64,000 bases of DNA from Desmodus rotundus (taxonomy: Eukaryota; Chordata; Mammalia; Chiroptera; Phyllostomidae). Shown here piece after piece: positions 34,312-45,178 of this stretch. The stretch is taken from NCBI RefSeq assembly GCF_022682495.2, contig NC_071392.1, positions 51,299,459-51,363,458 of the forward strand. Reading direction: 5' to 3'. Position numbers and translations under genes: made by a program. Under the pieces are notes generated by a model. It saw nothing but the letters and a program-made list of their open reading frames with translations. It was not told the DNA's origin and searched no databases. Position 1 is the stretch's first letter. Each line of letters opens with the position of its first letter.

Positions 34312-35960
34312 TGATATATTTATTGTTTATGCTATTACAGTTGTCCCATCTCCGCCCCTTCACTCAACTCCATCCTGCCAACCCCCTCCCTCCCACATTC
34401 CCCCCCTATAGTTCATGTCCATGGGTCATACTTATAAGTTCTTTGGCTTCTACATTTCCTACACTATTCTTATCCTCCCCCTATTTTCCACCTATCATTT
34501 ATGCTATTTATTCTCTATACCTTTCCCCTCTCTCTCCCTCTCCCACTCCCCTGCTGATAACCCGCCATGTGATCTCCATTTCTGTGGTTCTGTTTCTGTT
34601 CTAGTTGTTTGCTTAGTTTTCTTTTGTTTTTGTTTTAGGTGTGTTTGTTAATAACTGTGAGTTTGCTGTCATTTTTACTGTTCATATTTTTTATCTTCTT
34701 TTTCTTAGATAAGTCCCTTTAACTTTGCATATAATAAGGGCTTGGTGATGATAAACTCCTTTAACTTCACCTTATCTGAGAACCACTTTATCTGCCCTTC
34801 CATTCTAAATGATAGCTTTGCTGGATACAGTAATCTTGGATGTAGGCCCTTGCCTTTCATGACTTGGAATACTTCTTGCCAGTCCCTTCTTGCGTGTAAG
34901 GTCTCTTTTGAGAGATCAGCTGACAGTTTTATGGGAACCCCTTTGTAGGTAACTGTGTCCTTTTCTCTTGCTGCTTCTAAGATTCTCTCCTGTTTCATCT
35001 TGGCTAATGTAATTATGATGCGCCTCGGTGTGTTCCTCCTTGGGTCCAGCTTCTTTGGGAGTCTCTGAGCTTCCTGGACTTCCTGGAAGTCTATTTCCTT
35101 TGCCAGACTGGGGAAGTTCTCCTTCATTATTTGTTCAAATAAGTTTTCAATTTTTTGTTCTTCCTCTTCTCCTTCTGGCACCCCTATAATTCGGATGTTG
35201 GAACATTTCAAGATGTCCTGTAGGTTCCTAAGCCTCTCCTCATTTTTCCGAATTCTTGTTTCTTCATTCTTTTCTGGTTGGATGTTGCTTTCTTCCTTCT
35301 GATCCACACCATTGATTTGAGTCCCAGTTTCCTTCGCATCACTATTGGTTCCCTGTACATTTTCCTTTGTTTCTCTTAGCATAGGCTTCATTTTTTCATC
35401 TACTTTTCGAAAAAATTCAACCAATTCTGTGAGCGTCTTGATAACCAGTGTTTTGAACTGTGCATCTGATAGGTTGGCTATCACTTCCTCGCTTAGTTGT
35501 ATTTTTTCTGGAGCTTTGAAGTGTTCTGTCATTTGGGCCATTTTTTTTTTTTTTTTTTGTCTTGGCGCATCTGTTACTTTAAGAGGCGGAGCCTTAGTTG
35601 TTCACCAGGGCGGGGTAACGCTGGTCATTGAGCTGTGAAGCTGTAAGTGGGGGAGGGGCCGAGCTGGAGCAATGGCGCCCGCTGCACTCTCCACCAGATT
35701 TCAGACACTTACTCTGCTACCCACAATCAAATTGGGTACCTCTGGTGGTATTTCCCGAGTGGGTGGGCTTGTGCACACTCTAGGCTCCTGTGGTTCTCTC
35801 CAAGGACCTCTCCTGTGAGGCTGGGAGTCTCTCCTGCTGCCACCCCAACCCCCACAGGCGCTTTCAATCAGAGGTCTGAGGCTTTATTTCCCTGAGCTGG
35901 AGCCCTGGGTTGCGTGGTCTGCTTTGCTCCCTGCTGTTCGTCCCGGTTTATCTGTCTCGG
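34312..35960 (-). mobile_element. HAL1-like element, copy B
   Basis: On the minus strand: 5' UTR segment (35960-35572), ORF1 (35541-34705) and a 3' tail (34704-34312) ending in the reverse of TATTACAGTTGTCCC. There is no ORF2 between ORF1 and the tail. The most 5' part seen in copies A and C is missing or replaced at about 35960, where a plus-strand copy (D) begins. Confidence 0.88.
34705..35541 (-). CDS. Intact L1-type ORF1 protein of HAL1 copy B (278 aa)
   Basis: An uninterrupted frame from ATGGCCCAAATG at 35541 to TAA. Residues about 18-60 form a short coiled coil (LSDAQFKTLVIKTLTELVEF). Residues about 110-195 match the ORF1 RRM (NIRIIGVPEGEEEEQKIENL, then FPSLAKEIDFQEVQEAQR). Residues about 195-270 match the C-terminal domain (TYKGVPIKLSADLSKET, HPRLLYPAKLSFRMEGQIKW). 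Human L1 ORF1p is about 338 aa; the shorter length lies mainly in the coiled coil. An upstream ATG (35571, MRQDKKK) is out of frame because an 18-A run has shifted length, so translation would start at 35541. RNA-binding nucleic-acid chaperone by family. Whether it is expressed is unknown. Confidence 0.88.
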   Translation of the reverse strand: MAQMTEHFKAPEKIQLSEEVIANLSDAQFKTLVIKTLTELVEFFRKVDEKMKPMLRETKENVQGTNSDAKETGTQINGVDQKEESNIQPEKNEETRIRKNEERLRNLQDILKCSNIRIIGVPEGEEEEQKIENLFEQIMKENFPSLAKEIDFQEVQEAQRLPKKLDPRRNTPRRIIITLAKMKQERILEAAREKDTVTYKGVPIKLSADLSKETLHARRDWQEVFQVMKGKGLHPRLLYPAKLSFRMEGQIKWFSDKVKLKEFIITKPLLYAKLKGLI

Positions 35961-35971
35961 TTTATCAGACC

Positions 35972-36712
35972 CATAGAGGACCATACCAAGGCACATCATA
36001 ATTACATTCTCCAAGATTACACAGAAGGAGAGAATTTAAAAGCCACAAGAGACAAGGGGACAGTTACCTACAAAGGCGTTTGCATAGGACTGTCAGCTGC
36101 TTTCTTAAAAGAGACTTTTCAGGCAAGAAGGGGCAGGAAAGAAGTATTCCAAGTCATGAAAGGTAAGGACCTACATCCAAGATTGCCCTATACAGCAAAG
36201 CTTTCATTTAGAATGGAAGGGCAGATAAAGTGCTTTTCAGCTAAGGTCAAGTTAAAGGAGTTCATCATCACCAAGCCCTTATTATATGAAATGTTGATGG
36301 GATTTATCTAAGAAAAAGAAGATAAAAAATACGAACAGTAAAAATGACAGCAAACTCACAGTTATTAACAATCACACCTAAAAGAAAAACAAAAGCAAAC
36401 TAAGCAAACAACTAGAACAGGAAAGAATCACAGAAATGGAGATCACATGGCGGGTTATCAGCAGGGGAGTGGGAGAGGGAGAGAGGGGGGAAAGGTACAG
36501 AGAATAAGTAGCATAAATGGTAGGTAGAAAATAGATAGGGGGAGATTAAGAATAGTATAGGAAATGTAGAAGCCAAAGAACTTATATGTATGACCCATGG
36601 ACATGAACTAAAGGGGGGGAATGTGGGTGGGAGGGGGTGTGCAGGGTGGAGGGGAATAGAGGGGGGAAAATGGGACAACTAGTAGCATAATCAATAAAAT
36701 ATGTTATTAAAA
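35972..36712 (+). mobile_element. HAL1-like element, copy D, 5'-truncated
   Basis: Begins in the C-terminal half of ORF1 (AAGGCACATCATAATTAC), keeps that frame to a stop at about 36309 (DLHPRLPYTAKLSFRMEGQI), then the HAL1 3' tail to CAATAAAATATGTTATTAAA. Orientation is opposite to copy B, so the two form an inverted repeat of about 700 bp per arm. Confidence 0.85.
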
Positions 36713-36724
36713 AATAAAAAAAAG

Positions 36725-36892
36725 AGTAGTATGGGAAGTGGAGAAGCTAAAGAACTTATATGTATGACCCATGGACATGAACTAAGGTGGGGAAATGATG
36801 GTGGGTGGGGGAGTAGATGGTGGAGGGGCATAAAGAAGAGAAAAAAGAGACAACTGTAATAGCATAGTCAATAAAATATATTTAAAAAGAAA
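36725..36892 (+). mobile_element. HAL1-like 3' tail, copy F
   Basis: AGTATGGGAAGTGGAGAAGC, then TATGACCCATGGACATGAAC, then ATAGCATAGTCAATAAAATA. It sits directly after the tail of copy D, so the 3' tail is present twice in tandem. Confidence 0.82.
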
Positions 36893-37313
36893 AAAAAGAA
36901 CCAATTTTCACCCTGGTGGGGGATCTCTAAGCACCACTGAGAATGCATGATCTTGAAGCATTCAGCAATTGAAGGAATTTAAGCAAAAGTGTCTAACTAC
37001 TGCTAATATTTAATGGCATATAAACCACCACAAACATCATCTTTCCTATATAGATCAATAATCTTCACTTAGAAGCTCCAGAGAAGCAAATTCTTAATCT
37101 CCTGATGTTAAGAAACCCAAATCTTTCCGAAGTATCTACTGACTCTTCCTTCGTCCTCCACAGGTAAGTCTACAGACCTAGCAAGCATTACCCTCAGGTT
37201 AACACTCACCCCAATGAAGTTCTTTGTTCAACTTTAAAGCATTTTAGTTATATGAGAAAGCATAAACACCATCAAACCATTTCCTACTCCAGCAACTACA
37301 GAAATGCACTTAC

Positions 37314-37394
37314 CTCCTGCCGTTTGAAGTTCTGGACATATTCTTCAAACTGTTCATCTTTTGTCTCATCAGCTTTCCCAAGCTTCTGAAGGAC
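37314..37394 (-). CDS. AMPH: AMPH exon 2 (amphiphysin, BAR domain, partial CDS)
   Basis: Read on the minus strand, these 81 bases give 27 codons in phase 0-0, beginning [12 protein letters not shown] and ending [10 protein letters not shown]. This matches my knowledge of amphiphysin residues about 24-50, the first long helix of the BAR domain. The paralogue BIN1 has QCVQNFNKQL at the end, so AMPH fits better. Amphiphysin is a brain-enriched adaptor that binds curved membrane through its BAR dimer and recruits dynamin and clathrin/AP2 at synaptic vesicle endocytosis; the BAR domain does the membrane sensing. The exon is bounded by an AG acceptor (CTAG at 37398-37395) and a strong donor (GAG|GTAAGT, intron starting at 37313). 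The acceptor pyrimidine tract is weak, with purines just upstream (GCAAACTAG). Exon skipping would keep the frame. The next exon downstream is exon 3 at 7122-7176. Exon 1 is not in the window. Confidence 0.95.
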
Positions 37395-37519
37395 CTAGTT
37401 TGCAAACAAGACAAAATGGTTTGCTTTAGTAACAGTTTCACATAATAGGCAGAACAAGGCTGCTGTTTTGCTCCTCTGAGAAGTCAATCTTATTAGCCCA
37501 GCTAGTTTTTCTGTTCTAG

Positions 37520-37760
37520 AAGCATCTTGGCTTGGTGGCCTTGGAGCTGAGCACACTTGGATTTTAATTACAGTTCCACTGCTCACAGGCTGTGTGACCT
37601 TGAGCAAATGTCATGGTAGTTTGCATTTATTTATTCTTTTCCTCCAGTAGGCCACACAGGACTTAAAGACAAAAGCTACGCCTTACCATTTCAGTCAAAG
37701 TATCTGGCACAACGCTTGATGCATAATAGGTACTCAACTTTTGTTAAACAGTGATCCAAA
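37520..37760 (+). repeat. MIR SINE upstream of exon 2
   Basis: TTCCACTGCTCACAGGCTGT / GTGACCTTGAGCAA core, and GATGCATAATAGGTACTCAA tail. It lies in intron 1 about 125 bp from the acceptor of exon 2. Confidence 0.7.
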
Positions 37761-37894
37761 GTGATTTGACTGAAGTATTAAATTACTTCATAGGGATGGT
37801 ATTACTGGAGTCAGGCACATGGTAAATTCTCCCCCACCATGTTCTACGATAATATTCCCTTCAACTGAGTGAACACTCAAAAGGGCACTGAACT

Positions 37895-38095
37895 ACTCAA
37901 GGCCCCATGCTAAGCACTGGTCATCCAGAAATACAAAAACAAATAAAACAAGTCCTCAGCACTTAAGCTTAAGAAATGTGTAATCTAGTGGAATAGACAA
38001 GGCAGACTCACAAATAACAAAGACAATCTGTCATAAGCAACATGAGTGGTTGCAAAGTTTTGTTAACAATGCCCCTTAGAGATGAGGTCAGGGAA
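37895..38095 (+). repeat. Probable L2-type LINE fragment
   Basis: CCATGCTAAGCACTGGTCAT, AAATAAAACAAGTCCTCAGC, TCTAGTGGAATAGACAAGG. Matches a common old mammalian LINE pattern, also seen at 63010-63230. Confidence 0.45.
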
Positions 38096-38949
38096 TGCTC
38101 TGTCGAGGTTTTCAAATTGTGCTGGAAAGTCCAATAGACAGAAACATGTCAGACTATATTCCAGCCAAAGAAGTAGCCTACGCCAAGATCACTGGAAAAA
38201 TTGTTATGCATTGTGGGACTAAGGCGGAGTAGTTTAGTTTTCCTATAGCACAGTATTAGGAAAAGTAATTCTCAGAGATATAGCAAAAATTACATTGGGA
38301 CACAGCAGAAGGATCCTGAGAGCAATGACTGGATTCACTATTCAATATTCCCATATCTAATTTCTAAAACACCAACTTATTCAAGAATATAAAAACTCCA
38401 TAAACATTGCCTTCTCAAAATACATACATCTTATGACATTACACAATACTTGTTTATGAAATGTAAACATCTGGGCATTAAAACATATACTCACACAAAC
38501 CACTTTCTGTGGCTAGGTTTTACATATAGATTATGCTAATTTGTTTCCTAAAATCAAAGATATAACCTTGTACAAATTAACAAGTTTTAATGATGCCTTT
38601 CAATACAAAGACAGTGAGAAAAATCACCTAAAACTTAGGAAGAGACAAAAGACATCGTTGGGAGTCCTTTTTTCATGCAGTGCTGGACTGGCACTTCCGA
38701 TGGGCTTCCTATCAACTGGGCCATTTACAGCCCATAGAGACAGAGGTTAACCTGAAGATTTTTTTTTTTGGAAGAGATGCAAACAGTTTCTGTTCAATGG
38801 AAGGATTAACCCCAAAGGTTATACCTTATGATCCTGCAGGACATTAACCAGTTTGGAATATAATTCAGGAATCTTATTCTAAAATCCTTTTATTAAATAG
38901 TTACAAATACCCAGCTCTTCAAATATATTTTGAATCAGTTTTTTTAAAA

Positions 38950-39205
38950 TAATATTCTTTTTATTGTATTTTTTCCATGACCATTAATCCCCCTTATTCT
39001 TCCCCCCCACCCTCCTGCATTACCACATTGTTGTCCACATCCATGAGTCCTGTCTCCTTTTGGCTTGATCCCTCCACCTCCTAAAACCTCCCTATAGCTA
39101 TCATCCTGCTTTCTATCCATGAGTCTATATCTATTTTGCTTGTTAGTCCAATTTGTTCATTAGATTCCATGATTCCACATATCCACTCATATATGAAATA
39201 ATAAA
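38950..39205 (-). mobile_element. L1 3' end, reverse
   Basis: TTATTGTATTTTTTCCATGA followed by reversed C-rich 3' UTR (AATCCCCCTTATTC) to CATTAGATTCCATGATTCC. ATAATATTCTTTTT before and ATAAATATTCTTTTT after look like a target duplication. Confidence 0.8.
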
Positions 39206-40464
39206 TATTCTTTTTTTCCTGCCATCTTCCTGGATGCCTCATTAATTAATGAGTTGAATAAAATTTACGGCACATGTTTATTTCATGTTTACATGAAAGT
39301 CTTGTTTTTAAATTTTGAAAAATTATACTTTAACAGGATCAACTTCATAGTGTATTGTTGCTATTATTTTTATTACCATTATAATAAGGAAGATAGGGCA
39401 AAGCAAAATTTCACAGGCTACTTGCAAGAGAAGTAAAATTCAATGACATGAGGATTCCTGGCCTTATTACAAGATCCCCTCCCACCCACTCCCATCTTTT
39501 TAATTCTAAATGCTTCTTTTTTCCTTTTTTTTTAAAGTTAGGTCTCCCAAATGACCTCCCACCAGAAACACACAGAAAAACTAAAGTATCAGGGGAAAGA
39601 CAACTAGTATTCATCACATGAAGTCTTTCCTAATTCTTAAAATCTACTTATTCATTAATTTTTAATTTTTCTAGATCAGGTAAGTCATTGAGAATCAGCA
39701 ATACCTCTTCTGATGGTAGCAGTTCACAAAGGCCAGGAGACGCCATCAAACTCTCATGAGGACGCAGCAACAGCTCAGTTCTACAACTTTGTATGTTAGT
39801 GAAAAAGAACTCTTGTTGCAGTGAGTGGAGGGAAAAACAAACAACATTGAGGATCTAGAATGTGCCTGAAACTGCAGAAAGTGATTTACACATTACCTCT
39901 TCAGTTCTCGAAACATTCCTATCTGGTACTTATTTTGGATCACACAGTTAAGTGGCTTGTTGGATACCCTCAAGAAAATCCCCATTCTGAGGTCTGATAC
40001 CTCTATCACCATTACGTATAGTCTTCTTCTCATGGGAAGCCCATAAGATTTATGCATCAAACTATTTTTCTCATTCTCAACCAAAATCCCTATAGCCTAC
40101 TCTACCCTAAGAAAGACATATCTCCTCGGCTGCACATCTACAACAGTGGAGGGGATCTTTTGCATACCCCTTGCTTAAAGTCCGTTAGTTAAATTTGAAA
40201 CCATGATTCCTTGCTTTTCATTTCTAGCAACTGTACAGTATAACTAAAATAATACAACAAAAACTGATACTGAGTGTAAAGAGAGGTAAAAGAATTATAA
40301 TTAGATGACACCATAAGCCCACGCTTTCTCTTCTAAGAAAATAGGAAAAAATCCAGAACTCCTTGAGTTATAGCCTACCCACACCTTGATGTCAGCTTCC
40401 TGAGGCCGGGAGCCACAGAGGAGAGATAAGCAAGGCATGGGACAGACACAGGAGGGATCTAGCT

Positions 40465-40805
40465 TTTTGTTTTATTATTGTTGTTCAAGTACAATTGTCT
40501 CCAATTTCACCCCACCACGGCCCCCGCCCCACCCATCCCTGCCTCCCACTCTTGAACCTACCCCCTTTGACTTTGTCTATGTGTCCTTTATACATGTTCC
40601 TTGATGGACTTTCCTGTTTTCTCCCATTAACCCTATCATCCCTTCCCTCTGGTTACTGTCAGTTTATTCTTTATTTCCATGTCTCTGGTCATGTTTTGCT
40701 TGCTTGTTTGTTTTGTTGATTAGGTTCCACTTATAGTTGAGATCATATGGTATTTGTCTTTCACTGCCTGGCTTATTTCACTTAGCATAATGCTCTCCAA
40801 ATCTA
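40465..40805 (-). mobile_element. L1 3' end, reverse
   Basis: TTATTATTGTTGTTCAAGTA, reversed C-rich 3' UTR, then the reversed end of ORF2 (GGCTTATTTCACTTAGCATA). Confidence 0.85.
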
Positions 40806-40829
40806 TCTTGAGAACCTTCTTCACGTTAT

Positions 40830-40990
40830 TCACTACATTAGGAACTTTGTGTCTATGATTTCAGCTGACCCTCACTGCAGCTTGCTCATCCCTATTTTAC
40901 ACATGAATGAACTGAGACTCAGAGAGGTCAGGAAACCTACCCAAGATCATTCCCTTAGCAAGTAGCAGAGCCCAGATTCAAACCTACTAC
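40830..40990 (-). repeat. MIR SINE, reverse
   Basis: TATTTTACACATGAATGAAC / TGAGACTCAGAGAGGTCAGG, then AGCAGAGCCCAGATTCAAAC. Confidence 0.8.
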
Positions 40991-43900
40991 TTACTCCCCC
41001 CGCCGGGTCTTCATAGTGTCTTCTCACAAAGACAGTGCAAATGGGCTAATCCACCCAAGAAAATAGATGCTTATAACACAGTCCTAAAATATAAATGCCA
41101 ATTTTCTCTAAAGATGAAAATTTTAAGGTGGTCACAGAGAGTGGTAACCAACACAGGTGCTGAATTATTTGCCTTTATTTGCATATATCCAATCCATCCA
41201 TCAAAAACCATAACGATTCTTCTTAAATAACAAAACTTGTTTCTCTTCTCTTTTCTATACATTTTAATGTGTTATCTGAGATTAAAGAGCTACCTTGCCA
41301 AACCATCAGATTCTACAAATACCATCATTATCTCCCTTCTCATTTTCCCAATGTTACCAAACTCTCTTTTCTAACATACCTCTTTGGATGGACCTGTTAT
41401 TTCCCTCCGTTAAGTCCTATTATGGTTTCATGAACTAATTTCTCAAGGAGGATTCCAAAATCCCAATGCCTTTGTAATATTCTTATGTATCAAGGGAGGC
41501 AGCACATACCAGGAAGAGTGGTGGTTGGAAGGGTGGTGAGATCCTGAAGTCCTAGTCCTTAGAAAACCATTTAGAGATAGAAAGACATATGGAAGTTAAT
41601 AAACAAAGATATATTTTAAAAATAAAATTGTATGCAGATTCATACACATTACCAATTATTCAATATCATTCAATTTCATAAGCCAACATTACATATGAAT
41701 AATATAAAAGATATATTAATCTTCATTGCAAATTTATTATTTTAAAGAAAGTTCTAGGGCTCCAGTCACAAAAACATTAAAAATACAAATAATCACTCTT
41801 ATTAACTAAAATATCCTCATGTATATAAGAGTCTTTTTGAAAGGAAGAAGAAAATGCTGCATTTCTGAAAGAACTGGGCACCTGCAACTATGGAATAATT
41901 AATAAGAAGAAACATGATATTATGTATAAGTGTAAAAATAGAAGACTAATAAATATTTTAAAGTTAACAGTGGTTATTTCAGAATGGTAAGATTCAGGCT
42001 GATTATTATTTTTTTCTTTATAGTTTATATTTTCCATGATTTCTCAATGTTTCTTATTAAGTAATAAGGAAAAATCAAAGATAAATAAATAAGAGTTTAT
42101 TATGCTGATACCCCATACAGTAGATTTGTGTATTAGATTCCAATAAAGTTTATTTCTTAGTAACTGGTTGAAAGACTAGTGAGTGAATTAATGTCAACTG
42201 GAAGAAAGATTTGGGGAGGCAGCCCTAAGGGACCTGTACCTGATTCAGTAGTTTATGTGTAAGGTGAGGGTATTAATGTATTGGTGGAACTACCAAGGAT
42301 ACATGGCAATGCCAGCTATGATGCCTGACATTGTTTAATGTTAATAAGTATCTACCATTATTACAGATATTTTTAGCTAAGCCTATTGAATAATTTCATC
42401 AATGGCATAAATGATGCATTAACAAAAAGCTGGGAAGGATATTGGATATATAATATGGTAATCAAAATTCACAAAAAGATCTTTAACAAGATGAAATTCA
42501 ACAGGGATAAAACTTAGGTCAAAAATATAATTCTTCAAGTACCAAATTTATGTACTCAACTTTCAGCCAAAATTCAACAAACAGAATGGGATGGTAAGAA
42601 TACATGGTTTCTGTCCTTAAGTAGAAATAAGGAATAACTTTAGTTAAAATGAGTCAACAAAGTGATGTTGCTGCCAAAACATCCAATGTAATCTATCTCA
42701 GGCTGCACTAATAAGTGTGAGAGCTACCAAGAGAGAAGTTCTGAATGCTTCTGTGTGGTGGACAAGTTGGTAAACACATAAATACACAGACAACTTGGAG
42801 CCAGCTAAAGGAGCCCCCAGAAAGGCAAAGAGAGTTGACACCATAAAATAAGAGGCATATTTTATATAACTGGTATATTACCAGGGAGAAGAGGAGACCA
42901 TGGGGAAAAGAATACATCTGTCTTCAAATACCTAAGTACCATCATAATGATGACTCTTTCTGTCAGAAACCAAGATCAAGAAGGAGAATCAGCAAATAAA
43001 GGCTATATAAAGAAAAAACTTTGCATTTAACATTTTATCATGGTTTTCTGGAAATTAGTTTGTTGGTAGAGGTAATTAGCTCACTGACCTAAGAGTTATT
43101 TGATAGCTCACCAATAGAGGTGATAGAGAAGAGATTTATTCATCAAACAGGTGAATGAAGTGAGTCATATTTCAATTATCTTCTAATTCTTGAATCCATA
43201 ATAAATTTATCATGTCAGACATTTTTCCTAGGGGAGAATACAAATCACAGTGAGTAGTAGGCAGAGAAGAAAGTCTGTTCATTTCTATCTCCAATTTATA
43301 TTGACCTACAGAAGACTGCATGCCATGCGAGGAGCTATAGAGAAGCAAGATGCCGTCTAGAGACTGATGGCATGATGGTGTGGAAGTGCGAGCTGTGGGA
43401 CTGGAGAGTATGAGGCTGGCATGGTAAACAGGGCAGATTATGGAAAGGCAGAGTCTGCAAAACTAAGGACTCTGATTCCCTTATTCAGACTGTAGGGAGC
43501 CAGTGAAGTTTTCCCCTGGAGTCAGCTACTAGGTTAGATTTGTGCTCCTTAGTGACAACATTAAGGAGAGATTAGAAGAGAGCAAGGCTGGAAAAATAAG
43601 ACCAGTTAAGAGGCTATTTAAATAGGCCAGGTAATAAATGACAGAGCCTGAACTAAAAAACGGAAAAAAGTAATCCTTAATAAGTAAATATGAGACAGTA
43701 CTTAATGGCTTATGAGATGAAAAGGGAGAGAAAACAGGCAAGGATGGCCTCAGATTTCTGCCGTGGAGGATGAGTAGCTCATCTGCCATGAATCCCCAGA
43801 TGGGGGCAGTGAGTTGGTTGTGGTACAATTCCAGGGGGAGGGAAATGGTTTAGATGTGGGATTGGAAAAGGTAAGACCCCAAACCACATCACAGGACTTT

Positions 43901-44555
43901 TGGATGGAACTCAAGGCCCACCTGAGGCAGAAACCATGAATGTGCAGTAGCCTACATTTACGTAGTTTTGTGATTTTTCTCCAGCAGCTTCAATAAGGGT
44001 GATGAGATTAACCTGCTACATAGCAAATATCTTAAGGCACCAAAGACACTGGGACCTAGAATTGAGATAACAAAAACCTACCATTCACCTTGTTTTATGT
44101 CACAATATTTGACAGTGACTTTATAATTTAGGTGGCCTCTCATTTACCTCTCTGCTGGCTATGATGTAAATACCAATTAAGCCTGAAGAGTTTGGAAGCA
44201 CTGATATTACAGAAAGCTCACTGTATATCCAAGCATCTGATAATCAGATATTGACAACATGACACATCTTCCACCTACAGGCAAAAGGAAGAAAATGCTG
44301 TGTCTCAAGAACTTTTGTTTAGGATTTCAGTCTTTTCCTTCAACACTAATTGTATCTACATTGATACATTACTATTTTTGAAACAATAGAATTTCTGTTG
44401 TTACTTTTGTTGCTGCTGTTTTTCAAATGCAAAATAATATTTTAAGTTGAATAAGCTTTTTCAAACTGCTTTTCCTTTCAATGAGATTCTGAATATTAAT
44501 TACTCTAGGGTTGGCTGTTTGCTCATCTTCTATGCCTTGAGTTAAGAAGTTTTAA
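40991..44555. other. Intron sequence, nothing recognised
   Basis: 3.5 kb of AT-rich intron 1 with no exon signature and no repeat I can name. Confidence 0.4.
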
Positions 44556-44556
44556 G

Positions 44557-44866
44557 AAAACAACTAGAACAGGAACAGATTCACAGAAATAGAGATTACA
44601 TGGAGGGTTATCAGAGGGCAGTGGGTGAGATGAGAATGGGGTAAACGGTACAGGGAATAAGAAGTATAAACGGTGGGTACAAAATAGACAGGAGGAGGTT
44701 AAGACAAAGAACTGGAGAAGGCAAAGAACTTAAATGTATGATCCATGGACATGAATTAAGGTGGAGGAATGATGGTGGGAAGGGGAGTGCAGGGCAGAGG
44801 GAAATAAAGGGGAGAAAAAAATGGGACAACTGTAATAGTATAATCAATAAAATATATTTAAAAAAA
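44557..44866 (+). mobile_element. HAL1-like 3' tail, copy G
   Basis: AAACAACTAGAACAGGAACA, then GATTACATGGAGGGTTATCA, GATCCATGGACATGAATTAA, and AATAGTATAATCAATAAAAT. Tail only. Confidence 0.82.
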
Positions 44867-44922
44867 GAATTTAACTGATTCTAAACACATCATGACACAG
44901 GCAAATTAAAAAATTCAATAGG

Positions 44923-45167
44923 GCCCTGTCCAGGGTGTGGCTGGGTTGGTTGGAGCATTGTCCTGTAACCAAAAGGTTGCAGGTTCAATTCCCAGACAGC
45001 GCGCATACCTAGGTTGGGGATTTGATCCCCAGCATGGGCATGTGCAGAAGGCAACCAACTGATGCTTCTCTCTCACGTATATGATTCTCTCTCTCCCTTC
45101 CTCTCTCTCTCTTAAAAAAAAATGAAATGAAAAAATGTCCTCAGGTGAGGATAAAAAATTTTTTTTT
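44923..45167 (+). mobile_element. Ves-type SINE 10
   Basis: GCCCTGTCCAGGGTGTGGCT head and TGTCCTCAGGTGAGGAT tail. Perfect 11-bp target duplication AATTCAATAGG (44912-44922 and 45168-45178). Confidence 0.93.
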
Positions 45168-45178
45168 AATTCAATAGG

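Larger units (their letters stand above)
7177..37313 (-). other. AMPH: AMPH intron 2 (complete, about 30.1 kb)
   Basis: The interval between the acceptor of exon 3 and the donor of exon 2. It begins GTAAGT at 37313 and ends TTTTTCAG at 7177 on the minus strand. It holds the piggyBac copy, two of the long HAL1-like elements, the inverted HAL1 pair, several L1 fragments, eight Ves SINEs, an MLT1-like LTR and older repeats, all listed separately. No additional exon was recognised inside it. Confidence 0.9.

Noticed and set aside
33698..34411. 237-codon open frame on the plus strand
   Set aside because: It is the antisense of the L1 ORF2 C-terminus at 33547-34146 and runs on into a reversed HAL1 tail.
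34312..36712. Copies B and D as one twin-primed element
   Set aside because: Both halves contain the ORF1 C-terminus and a 3' tail, which a single twin-priming event would not produce.
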